Below, piece by piece: positions 19,301-26,499 of a stretch of 64,000 bases of DNA. The stretch's first letter is position 1. Each line of letters opens with the position of its first letter. The translations under genes and the position numbers were made by a program. This DNA is from Caldilineaceae bacterium (GTDB lineage: Bacteria > Chloroflexota > Anaerolineae > Caldilineales > Caldilineaceae): assembly GCA_020634755.1 (NCBI GenBank), contig JACKBC010000003.1, forward strand, positions 165,742 through 229,741. Reading direction: 5' to 3'. The notes beneath the pieces are model-generated. The model searched no databases and was not told the DNA's origin. It saw only the letters and a program-made list of their open reading frames with translations.

Positions 19301-20290
19301 ATGGCCGACCCCGTTATTCTGCTCGACAATCTATCCAAAACCTACCTGGTCCCCGAGCGCGATGCCGGCGTAATGGCGGCGGCGCGCAGCCTGGTGCAGC
19401 GCCGTCACCGCGCCATCAAAGCGGTGGATCAGGTTAGCTTTCGCGTAGAGCCAGGCGAAGTCGTCGGTTTTCTGGGGCCCAATGGCGCCGGTAAGACCAC
19501 CACCCTCAAAATGCTGTCTGGGCTGCTGCATCCCACCAGCGGTACGGGCCGCGTCTTGGCGTATGAGCCGTGGCAACGTCAGCGCGATTTCCTCAAAGTG
19601 ATCACGCTGGTTATGGGGCAGCGCAATCAGCTCAATTGGGACATTCCAGCCAGCGATTCGTTTGAGTTGAACCGCGTGATCTATCGCGTGCCGCCGGCGC
19701 AATATCAGCAGACGCTGGAAGAGTTAGTGGAGTTGCTGGAATTAGGGCCGCTGATCAACAAACCGGTGCGCAACCTATCGTTGGGCGAGCGCATGAAGTG
19801 TGAAATTGCTGCCGCCCTGCTGCATCGACCACAAGTGCTCTTTTTGGATGAGCCCACCATTGGCCTGGACGTAACGGCGCAGCGCCGCATCCGCGAATTT
19901 ATCCGCGAATACAATCGTCGCCACAACGCCACCATTTTGCTGACCAGCCACTACATGGCCGATGTAGAAGCCCTTTGCAAACGGATTGTGGTGATCCACC
20001 ACGGCCGCATTCTCTTTGATGGCCCGCTGGCCGAACTGGTGAAACGCTTTTCTCCACACAAGACCATTGCCGTGGAGTTGGAGCATCCCATTGAGTCGAA
20101 TCAATATGCCGATTTTGGCGAGGTGGTGACCCAGGATGATGGGCGCCTCATGCTGCGCGTGCCCAAGGCGGATACCGCCAAAGTGGCCGGTCGCTTGCTG
20201 GCGCAGCTACCGGTTAGCGATTTGACCATTGAAGACCCGCCCATTGAAGAAGTGATCGAGCAGGTCTTTGCCCAGGAGGTCGAATCGTGA
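19301..20290 (+). CDS. ABC transporter ATP-binding protein (NatA/DrrA-like)
   Basis: 329 residues. Walker A GPNGAGKTT at about 60-68, Q-loop region VMGQRNQLNWDIP, ABC signature LSLGERMKCEIAAALLHRP, Walker B VLFLDEPTIGLD and H-loop LLTSHYMADVEAL are all visible, so it should be active. A C-terminal extension of about 90 residues (HKTIAVELEHPIESNQYADFG) is typical of exporter-type NatA/DrrA ATPases. The stop overlaps the GTG start of the next gene (GTGA), showing coupling with two membrane subunits. Substrate unknown. A -10-like TACAAT lies at about 19264, but the -35 is weak. Confidence 0.9.
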   Translation: MADPVILLDNLSKTYLVPERDAGVMAAARSLVQRRHRAIKAVDQVSFRVEPGEVVGFLGPNGAGKTTTLKMLSGLLHPTSGTGRVLAYEPWQRQRDFLKVITLVMGQRNQLNWDIPASDSFELNRVIYRVPPAQYQQTLEELVELLELGPLINKPVRNLSLGERMKCEIAAALLHRPQVLFLDEPTIGLDVTAQRRIREFIREYNRRHNATILLTSHYMADVEALCKRIVVIHHGRILFDGPLAELVKRFSPHKTIAVELEHPIESNQYADFGEVVTQDDGRLMLRVPKADTAKVAGRLLAQLPVSDLTIEDPPIEEVIEQVFAQEVES

Positions 20291-21093
20291 TCCGCGCTAT
20301 CGGCGAAATTTACGCGGCGCAGTTGCGCACTTCGCTGGCCGTTCAATTTCAATATCGCATGTCGCTGGCCATCTGGATGATCGGCCGCGTCATCCAGCCG
20401 CTGGTGGCCTTGGTGGTTTGGACGACCGTTGCGCGCGCCCGCGGGGGAGATGTGAGCGGCTATAGCGAAGGTGATTTTGCCGCCTATTTTATTATCCAGA
20501 TGATCGTCACCCAGGCCACTTTTAGCTGGATCATGTGGGAATATGATTACATTATTCGCTCGGGGCAATTTAGCTTCCGGCTGCTGCGCCCCATTCATCC
20601 GATCCATGCTGATGTTGCCGACAATTTAGCATACAAGGTGTTGACATTGGTCATCCTGATCCCGGCGGCATTTTTTCTGGCCTGGCTCTTCCCGCCCACT
20701 CTGCATTGGCAATGGTGGAACATTGTGGCCGGTCTATTGGCAACCGTCATCGCCTTTATTATGCGCTTTACCCTCGAATGGATGCTGGCGATGACCGCGC
20801 TGTGGACCAATCGCGTCAGCGCAGTGAACCAGACCTATGATGTCATTCTCATCTTTTTCTCCGGTTATTTTGCCCCGCTGGCGGTAATGCCGCAATTGGT
20901 GCAAACTCTGGCCAATTTTCTGCCCTTTCGCTGGCTAATCGCGTTTCCGATTGAGCTGACGCTGGGACGATTGACGCCCACCGAGATCCTGATTGGTTTT
21001 GGGGCGCAGCTGTTCTGGCTGGTGATTGTGCAGGCCTCGTTGCGATATGTGTGGCGCGCCGGCGTAAAGCAATATTCGGCGGTGGGCTCGTAA
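20287..21093 (+). CDS. ABC-2 family transporter permease subunit
   Basis: 268 residues with about six hydrophobic helices. The pattern (FQYRMSLAIWMIGRVIQPLVALVVW near the N terminus, FLPFRWLIAFPIELTLGRL near the C terminus) matches the ABC-2/DUF990-type permeases that come in pairs with one ATPase. The start is GTG at 20287, inside the stop codon of the ATPase gene. It works with the next gene as the membrane half of an exporter, probably as a heterodimer. The cargo is not readable. Confidence 0.85.
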   Translation: MIRAIGEIYAAQLRTSLAVQFQYRMSLAIWMIGRVIQPLVALVVWTTVARARGGDVSGYSEGDFAAYFIIQMIVTQATFSWIMWEYDYIIRSGQFSFRLLRPIHPIHADVADNLAYKVLTLVILIPAAFFLAWLFPPTLHWQWWNIVAGLLATVIAFIMRFTLEWMLAMTALWTNRVSAVNQTYDVILIFFSGYFAPLAVMPQLVQTLANFLPFRWLIAFPIELTLGRLTPTEILIGFGAQLFWLVIVQASLRYVWRAGVKQYSAVGS

Positions 21094-21125
21094 TGGGTAC
21101 AGGGGATGGCGTCGCCCGCGGCTTT

Positions 21126-21147
21126 GTTGACTGAGCCTGTCGAAGCC
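21126..21147. repeat. Dispersed CTGAGCCTGTCGAAG-type motif
   Basis: The sequence GACTGAGCCTGTCGAAGCC lies between the two permease genes. This word is a recurrent intergenic repeat in many bacterial genomes (known from general experience, not checked here). It falls inside the upstream in-frame extension of the second permease ORF, which is one reason I start that gene at 21184 rather than 21106. Only this copy was noticed in the window. Confidence 0.5.
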
Positions 21148-21183
21148 ACCTGGGCCGCTGGCCATTTGGATCGCAGCCCCCGC

Positions 21184-21981
21184 ATGAGACAAATTATGAA
21201 TCAACTACGCATACTCTGGACCTTCTTTCGCCTGGGCGCCATGAACGAATTGGCGTACCGGGTCAACTTTTTTACGCAGCTTTTTCAGGCGGTCATGTCG
21301 CTGGTCCTGTCTTTGGGTGGGTTGGCGGTTGTGTTCAATCAGACCGATACGCTGGCCGGCTGGCGACCAGCGGAATTGGTGGCGCTGGTGGGCATCTACA
21401 TTTTGGTGGGCGGGCTGATCAACCTAATGATCCAGCCCAGTATGCAGCGCTTTATGGAAGACATTCGCATGGGCACGCTGGACTTCATGATCCTCAAGCC
21501 GGCGGATGCGCAGTTTTTGGTTAGCGTGCGCCAGGTTGAAATCTGGAAGCTCATTGATATCATCATGGGGTTGGGCGTATTGGTGATCGCTCTAGTGCGG
21601 CTGGGGGCGCAGATTGGCATGGCGCAGGCGTTGGCTTTTGGGGTGGCTCTGCTGGCCGGGGCAACCATTGTCTACAGCTTTTGGATGATGTTGGCGACCT
21701 GCGCGTTCTGGTTTGTCAAGACCGAAAACATCCTCGTCATCTTCCAGTCGATGTATCAAGCGGGCCGCTGGCCGATTACGATTTACCCGGGCTGGCTGCA
21801 AATGATGCTGACCTTTCTGGTGCCGATTGCCTTTGCCGTCACCGTGCCGGCCCAGGCGCTCACCGGGCGGTTGACCAACCAAACGCTGCTGCTGGCCATC
21901 CTGGTGGCAACGGGGCTCTTTGGCGCCGCGCGCTGGTTCTGGCGCTTTGGCATTCGCTATTACGCCGGCGCCTCCGCGTAA
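21184..21981 (+). CDS. ABC-2 family transporter permease subunit (second)
   Basis: About 265 residues, six predicted helices, homologous in layout to the preceding permease: an amphipathic N terminus, FFTQLFQAVMSLVLSLGGLAVVF, then a long cytosolic loop with DFMILKPADAQFLVS, which corresponds to the RLLRPIHPIHADV segment of its partner. I choose the ATG at 21184 (MRQIMNQLRIL) because the upstream extension from 21106 carries a dispersed repeat and no membrane-protein character; ATG at 21196 is an alternative. Third gene of the exporter trio. Confidence 0.8.
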   Translation: MRQIMNQLRILWTFFRLGAMNELAYRVNFFTQLFQAVMSLVLSLGGLAVVFNQTDTLAGWRPAELVALVGIYILVGGLINLMIQPSMQRFMEDIRMGTLDFMILKPADAQFLVSVRQVEIWKLIDIIMGLGVLVIALVRLGAQIGMAQALAFGVALLAGATIVYSFWMMLATCAFWFVKTENILVIFQSMYQAGRWPITIYPGWLQMMLTFLVPIAFAVTVPAQALTGRLTNQTLLLAILVATGLFGAARWFWRFGIRYYAGASA

Positions 21982-22425
21982 TAGCGAATGATGATGCCTG
22001 CGCGCTAGTACCTCACTCACAATATACCTAGCTCATCATACGTCTACGCGTTTTGGATAATCAGTAGATCGCAACAGCGGGAGATAGGACCGGATGCACC
22101 AATCGAGACCGACGCCTGTATCGCCAACACGTTGCGGTGCACTGATAATGCCTGCTCAAATCATTTAGTAGTATATCTGGGCATTCGCCCAAAGCTCACC
22201 ACATGCTTTTCTTTTAAGACTTCTTCAGACATACAATGCGCCTTTTTATCTTTAAAGATTGATGACATAAATTGCACTGTCTAAGAGCAAAATGATGGTT
22301 CGTTAGCAAATTGAAAGATTCTTTGCGCCATATTCTGGTAATATACATACACTCTATCGACCACCTCGACGCAAATTCTCAATTCATATAATCATATTCC
22401 AGATATAGTTCAAATGGAGAGTCAA
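21982..22425. other. Intergenic gap with one structured-element copy
   Basis: There is no supported gene in this gap. It contains one copy of the dispersed structured element (22059-22149) and then about 275 AT-rich bases leading to the secreted-protein gene. I saw no convincing -35/-10 pair and no terminator for the exporter trio. Confidence 0.6.
22059..22149 (+). repeat. Structured dispersed element, copy 1
   Basis: 91 nt. Outer stem ATCAGT (22060-22065) pairs with ACTGAT (22141-22146). After an internal loop AGATC/GGTGC, GCAAC (22071-22075) pairs with GTTGC (22131-22135). An inner hairpin carries the shared core CCGGATGCACC...CGAGACCGACGCCT. Similar copies lie at 23081-23172 (minus), 46680-46780 and 55621-55755, with a degenerate one near 25437. 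Coding is excluded by length and by base-paired conservation. RNA or DNA function is unknown. Confidence 0.75.
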
Positions 22426-23052
22426 ATGAAAAAAACTCGACTTATTGTCGCGCTAACGATTATTGCTATGGTTTCATGTGTTTCGATTGTGGCTCGCGTT
22501 TATGCCCAGAATGCCGATACCGATACGAGCACTGACGCGGAATCACCTATATTGACCGTAAAGCAGACTGTTTCAACTTTGGCCAACGTGGAGGTAAACA
22601 TAAATGGCCAAACTTATGTGGTAAATGTGCCGGTCACTGTAGATATAGATGCACAAGCCGCGCTTGAGGATGCTTCTTTAAAAACAGATAACAATAGCAA
22701 GGTGGGTTTGCTTAGTTGGAAGCTTGGCGATATTCACGAAGTTGCTGATGAGTACATTCATGATAGATACTCTAGCATCGAAGTATCTTCAGATGAAAAC
22801 AAGCTGATTGTCGTGACTTCAGATGTGACTAATTTTGATAATGAGACTCATGACCTCGATTGGTCAAGCTTTGCGGATGTATTGGGGTTTGATGAATTAG
22901 GCAATACGTATGAAGTGGAAGCCCGCTATTGCGGTGAGGCCGATCCAGGCGAAACCGTAAGTTGTACAGTTGTTTTTGATGTTCCGCAGAATGTGGTAAT
23001 CAGTGGTGTCGAAGTGCAGGTAATTGACAAAAAAAGATTGACGTTGCAATAG
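22426..23052 (+). CDS. Secreted protein of unknown function, DUF4352-like fold possible
   Basis: 208 residues from the ATG at 22426, chosen over 22414 because GGAGAG lies 6 bases before it. The N-terminal signal peptide is clear (KKTRLIVALTIIAMVSC...VYAQ). The mature part has an acidic linker, then a beta-rich domain; the C-terminal stretch (VVTSDVTNFDNETHDLDW, LGNTYEVEARYCGEADPGETV, VVFDVPQNVVISGVEV) resembles DUF4352/immunoprotective-fold extracellular domains with a Cys pair. The gene is visibly AT-richer than its neighbours (26 GC of 60 at 22441-22500) and sits between inverted copies of the dispersed element, so it was probably acquired. Role unknown. Confidence 0.75.
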   Translation: MKKTRLIVALTIIAMVSCVSIVARVYAQNADTDTSTDAESPILTVKQTVSTLANVEVNINGQTYVVNVPVTVDIDAQAALEDASLKTDNNSKVGLLSWKLGDIHEVADEYIHDRYSSIEVSSDENKLIVVTSDVTNFDNETHDLDWSSFADVLGFDELGNTYEVEARYCGEADPGETVSCTVVFDVPQNVVISGVEVQVIDKKRLTLQ

Positions 23053-23080
23053 GTTTGAGAGTCCTTAAACCGCTGTTTCT

Positions 23081-23172
23081 ATAATGACTACACCGTAACG
23101 GTGCTGGCGAGATAGGCGTCGGTCTCGTTTGGTGAATCCGACCTATTTCCGGCCGTTGAGATCTACTGATAA
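23081..23172 (-). repeat. Structured dispersed element, copy 4 (inverted)
   Basis: Read on the minus strand it begins ATCAGTAGATCTCAAC and continues through AATAGGTCGGATTCACC and CGAGACCGACGCCTAT to CGTTACGGTG. ATAGG/CCTAT and TCGG/CCGA form a good inner stem with a CG bulge. It is inverted relative to copy 1, so the two bracket the 22426-23052 gene with their ATCAGTAGATC ends outward. Confidence 0.75.
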
Positions 23173-23211
23173 TCAAAAAGCGCAGCTATCACAGCTGCGC
23201 TTTTTGATTTT
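23171..23211. terminator. Bidirectional intrinsic terminator
   Basis: A perfect 17-bp inverted repeat (23171-23187 and 23193-23209) with a 5-base loop. The GC-rich tops GCGCAGCT/AGCTGCGC sit on A/T runs, giving TTTTTGATTTT on the plus strand and a matching U-rich tail on the minus strand. It would end both the secreted-protein transcript and the tRNA-Gly transcript. Confidence 0.9.
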
Positions 23212-23230
23212 GCCAAGGCAATATAGAGAG

Positions 23231-23302
23231 AGCGGGCGATGAGAATCGAACTCACGACATTCAGCTTGGGAAGCTGACGTTCTACCGCTGAACTACGCCC
23301 GC
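23231..23302 (-). tRNA. tRNA-Gly(CCC)
   Basis: The minus strand folds as a full cloverleaf: acceptor GCGGGCG/CGCCCGC, D stem GTTC/GAAC, anticodon stem TCAGC/GCTGA with loop TTCCCAA (anticodon CCC, reading GGG), T stem GTGAG/CTCAT with loop TTCGATT, discriminator T. CCA is not encoded, so it must be added enzymatically. The terminator at 23171-23211 follows. No sign of an integrated element using this tRNA as attachment site was found. Confidence 0.97.
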
Positions 23303-23397
23303 AAACTGGTAAGGTAAGTATATGCACTTTACAGATGAATGTCAAATGTGGCCAAAATGCACGCTAAAATCGAGCACATGAACCCCGTTCGACTACA

Positions 23398-23916
23398 TTA
23401 ACTACGTTCGACCACGTAGTAGTCCACGACCATGCCCTCTTCGTCGATGACCTGTTTTTCAAAGTGCATGCCCAATTTTTGCGCAACGTGAATGGACGCA
23501 CTGTTTGCGGCGGCAATGGTGGCGTAGATGCGGTCCAGAGCAGAATGGGCAAAGACGTAGCGCAGCATGGCGCGCCCGGCTTCTGTAGCGTAGCCTTGGC
23601 CCCAGCTGGCAACGTGATAGGCATAAACAAGTTCGTCGAAATCGCGGTCAGGGGCGCGCACCACGCCGCAATAGCCAATGAAGGACCCACTCTCTTTTTC
23701 AAAAACGGCGGATGTCCCATAGCCGCGCCGGGCATACTTTTCCTGGCAAATATCGATCCAGCGCGCTACTTCGGCTCTGGGCAGCAACGTGCCATCGCCC
23801 ATGTAGCGCATAACCTTTTCATCGGCGCAGAGCGCGGCAAAATTGTTTAGATCGCTGGGGTAAAAGTGGCGCACAAGCAGGCGCTCAGTTGTAAATAACG
23901 GCTGTTTCGGGGTCAT
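23398..23916 (-). CDS. GNAT-family N-acetyltransferase (RimJ/RimL type)
   Basis: 172 residues, normal length for an Acetyltransf_3 protein. It opens with LFTTERLLVRHFYPSD, the usual RimJ/RimL beginning, contains the acetyl-CoA-binding stretch WGQGYATEAGRAMLRYVF (Q/R-x-x-G-x-G/A pattern) and a C-terminal NSASIHVAQKLGMHFEK. It should transfer an acetyl group to a protein N terminus or small amine; the substrate cannot be inferred. It lies 27 bases downstream of the pentapeptide-repeat gene on the same strand and is probably co-transcribed with it. Confidence 0.9.
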   Translation of the reverse strand: MTPKQPLFTTERLLVRHFYPSDLNNFAALCADEKVMRYMGDGTLLPRAEVARWIDICQEKYARRGYGTSAVFEKESGSFIGYCGVVRAPDRDFDELVYAYHVASWGQGYATEAGRAMLRYVFAHSALDRIYATIAAANSASIHVAQKLGMHFEKQVIDEEGMVVDYYVVERS

Positions 23917-23943
23917 GGTTGGCTTTGTTTTGCTTTGTTTTGC

Positions 23944-25386
23944 TTATGGAGACTTCGTGGTTCCGGCCACATTTTCAGGCAGAATAGCGCCCGCTAAGAT
24001 TGCACCGTCCAGCTTGGCGCCTTCCAATTGGGCGCGGCGCAGGTCGGCATTGGTGAGGTTGGCATCGGTGAGATCCGCGCCTTGCAGATTGGCCGCCGTC
24101 AGCGTGGCGTTTTGCAAATTGGCAGCGCTTAAATTGGCGTTGGCCAAGTTGGCGTGGCTCAGATGAGCGCCGGTCAAATTAGCGCCGTGCAGGTCAGCGC
24201 CGGCCAGGTCCGCATAATCAAAGACGCGCTGGCTAAAATCATGCTCTGCGCCGCCCTCGTTGAGAATCTCCCACACGGTGCGCCAGGAGGACAGCATCAC
24301 TGTATTGGCATCCACCTGGGCGCCGCGCAAATTGGCCAGCGACAGATCGACGCCGCTCAGATTCGCCGCCCGCAGATCGGCATTGTGCAGATCCGCGCCG
24401 CGTAGATTGGCTTCGGTTAGATCGGCGCCGGCCAGGTTGGCATCTTGCAATTGGGCGCGGCGCAGATCGGCTTCTGTCAGCAGCGCATCGCGCAGGTCGG
24501 CGGCCGTTAGATCGGCATCGCGCAGGAAGGCGGCGTGCAGGTTGGCGCGGCTCAAATTGGCATTGGCCAGCGCGCGTTCGGCGCGCACCTGGTTGAGAAT
24601 TTCCCACACCAGCCGCCATCGCGCATCAAGTTGCGTGCTGTCATCGACCACCGTTTGCAGCAACAGCGCGTATTCGAGATTGGCCGAACTGAGATTGGCG
24701 CCGACGAGATTGGTTTGGGTCAGGTTGGCGCGCTGCAAATTCGCGCGCGCCAGATTCACATTTTCCAAATAGGCGCCGCTCAGGTCGGCATCATGCAGAT
24801 CGCGCGCCGCATCCGGCTCATTGACAATGTGCCAGACGAGCCGCCATTTGGCGTCTAGAAAGGTTTCGTCATCGATACGCATCTCTGTCAATTGCGCGCC
24901 GCTAAAATCGGCGGCTTTTGCCAGCGCGCCGCGCAGGTCAGCTTGCGTCAGGTTGGCGTTGAAGAGGCGCGCGCCGTTTAATTGGGCGCCGCGCAGATCG
25001 GCTTGGGCTAGATTGGCGTCGGCCAATAGCGCGCCGCGCAGGTGGGCATTCTGTAGATTGGCGTTTTGCAAATTGGCGCCGGTCAAATTGGTGAAAACCA
25101 AATTGGCTTGAGCCAGCGTACTGTTTTGTAGATGGGCGTTGCGCAAATCGGCTTCGCTCAGATCGTGGCCGGCCCAGTCGATGTTGGCCAGCTCGGCGCC
25201 AGCCAAGTCGGCGCGGCGGCAGTCTGGCGGGCAAGTGGCAAAGAGATTGCGCAGATAGAGCACGTAGGCAAAGTAGGCGATCACCAGAATCCCCGGCGTT
25301 GCAATCAGGAGTAAGAGCCAGAAACGATTGCGCCGGGTCGGATCCGAGATGGTTATGCGCGGAGAGGGATTCATCATGGTAACCAT
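23944..25386 (-). CDS. Membrane-anchored pentapeptide-repeat protein with three W-R linkers
   Basis: 480 residues. One transmembrane helix at about 22-46, then ATCPPDCRRADL and a pentapeptide-repeat solenoid (A(D/N)Lxx) to about 465. The solenoid is broken three times by related ~26-residue inserts at about 171-197, 247-272 and 358-383, sharing D-x-x-T-x-L-D-A-x-W-R-L-V-W-x-I-x-N. Each insert is followed by ADL repeats again, so the protein is made of four solenoid blocks. It probably stands as a rod outside or inside the membrane; partners are unknown. The start is uncertain: ATG at 25386 or at 25374, neither with a strong Shine-Dalgarno. Confidence 0.85.
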   Translation of the reverse strand: MVTMMNPSPRITISDPTRRNRFWLLLLIATPGILVIAYFAYVLYLRNLFATCPPDCRRADLAGAELANIDWAGHDLSEADLRNAHLQNSTLAQANLVFTNLTGANLQNANLQNAHLRGALLADANLAQADLRGAQLNGARLFNANLTQADLRGALAKAADFSGAQLTEMRIDDETFLDAKWRLVWHIVNEPDAARDLHDADLSGAYLENVNLARANLQRANLTQTNLVGANLSSANLEYALLLQTVVDDSTQLDARWRLVWEILNQVRAERALANANLSRANLHAAFLRDADLTAADLRDALLTEADLRRAQLQDANLAGADLTEANLRGADLHNADLRAANLSGVDLSLANLRGAQVDANTVMLSSWRTVWEILNEGGAEHDFSQRVFDYADLAGADLHGANLTGAHLSHANLANANLSAANLQNATLTAANLQGADLTDANLTNADLRRAQLEGAKLDGAILAGAILPENVAGTTKSP

Positions 25387-25790
25387 ATTTTATCACGAAT
25401 TAGCGGAACAAGTGGTGGTAATTCCCCGTTTTCAGAATCAGTAGATATCTTCTTATACTTCATTTGGCCGATTTTGGGGTGATTGTAAATTCGTTATACC
25501 CATGTTATGATCGTGGATGCACGCAAAGCTGCGTGTGAAAAGAGAGTTAGCCAAACTCAATCCAACATAGGTTTTTCCAAAAATAGCGCATGCTCGAAGA
25601 CCTTCAGGCTAATTTATGAGTTAGCCCATGTGGGTACATATCAGAGATATAGGCTAATTTTTAGGAAAACCTCACACAATTCCAATTTATTTGGATAGAA
25701 AATAGGGTAGACAGTTCTCTTAAATGACTGAATGGCTTTCGCCATAGGTTTAGGTTGCGTACGTTTATGTTCCTATGCGTTTCTGCATAG

Positions 25791-26196
25791 GCATTGATGT
25801 ACAGGCATTGATGTACAGGCATTGATGTACAGGCATTGATGTACAGGCATTGATGTACAGGCATTGATGTACAGGCATTGATGTACAGGCATTGATGTAC
25901 AGGCATTGATGTACAGGCATTGATGTACAGGCATTGATGTACAGGCATTGATGTACAGGCATTGATGTACAGGCATTGATGTACAGGCATTGATGTACAG
26001 GCATTGATGTACAGGCATTGATGTACAGGCATTGATGTACAGGCATTGATGTACAGGCATTGATGTACAGGCATTGATGTACAGGCATTGATGTACAGGC
26101 ATTGATGTACAGGCATTGATGTACAGGCATTGATGTACAGGCATTGATGTACAGGCATTGATGTACAGACATTGATGTACAGACATTGATGTACAG
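25791..26196. repeat. 14-bp tandem repeat, 29 copies
   Basis: The unit GCATTGATGTACAG repeats 29 times without visible gaps; the last two units start with A instead of G. Each unit holds the palindrome TGTACA. Because 14 is not a multiple of three, all three frames give the same 14-residue periodic peptide, which explains the spurious long frames here. Edges may be off by one base. It may be a polymorphic VNTR or an iteron-like binding array. Confidence 0.97.
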
Positions 26197-26303
26197 GCGT
26201 ATGCGTGGTGGAAGTGCTGCTAAACATTAACAGATCATCAGTAATTGCTGTTGCATATTCGGTATCCTGCTTGTATGAGGGGCGCAATGACTTCAGCAAA
26301 CTT

Positions 26304-26345
26304 TTGAAGGGACTGTCCATTTCTGGAACGGTCCCTTTTTGTTTT
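26304..26345 (+). terminator. Probable intrinsic terminator without an upstream gene
   Basis: AAGGGAC pairs with GTCCC followed by TTTTTGTTTTGG on the plus strand. Since no plus-strand gene precedes it for more than 3 kb, it would end a transcript crossing the 14-bp repeat array, or it is a relic. The stem has a large interior loop, so confidence is moderate. Confidence 0.45.
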
Positions 26346-26499
26346 GGTTTGGTCGGGAAATGTGAAAAGGGCACGCTGATATAACGGATCCAATGGGTTT
26401 TCACTGATTCATTCAAAAATCTATAAAATCCCTCCAATCTGTGTCATCAGTGTCCCATTGTTCAATTGTCGAAGTTGACTTTCGAGTCGGAGGTTTACA

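Larger units (their letters stand above)
25387..26499. other. Gene-free 1.1-kb region
   Basis: No convincing gene. From left: a degenerate copy of the dispersed element starting AATCAGTAGATATC at 25437; at about 25580-25685 short segments shared with 46510-46665 (AAAATAGCGCA, AAGACCTTCAGGCTAAT); a 14-bp tandem array at 25791-26196; then a hairpin with a T-rich tail at about 26304-26345 and the prkA leader. The long minus-strand frame through the array is a product of the repeat, not a gene. Confidence 0.7.

Noticed and set aside
22059..22149. Interpretation of the dispersed element as an integron attC site
   Set aside because: The ends do not give RYYYAAC/GTTRRRY, there is no cassette spacing and no integrase is visible.
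22059..22149. Assignment of the dispersed element to a known riboswitch (c-di-GMP-I or -II, cobalamin, TPP)
   Set aside because: None of the conserved cores of those classes that I know is present, so I leave it as unassigned.
23231..23302. Integration site at tRNA-Gly
   Set aside because: No duplicated 3' end of the tRNA was found and no integrase gene is nearby.
25791..26196. CRISPR array
   Set aside because: The repeat is 14 bp with no spacers and no cas genes nearby.
25661..26437. 258-residue minus-strand frame with a 14-residue periodic protein (MPVHQCLYINACTS)
   Set aside because: It is an effect of the 14-bp repeat, which reads open in all three frames. No ribosome-binding site, and no protein family match.
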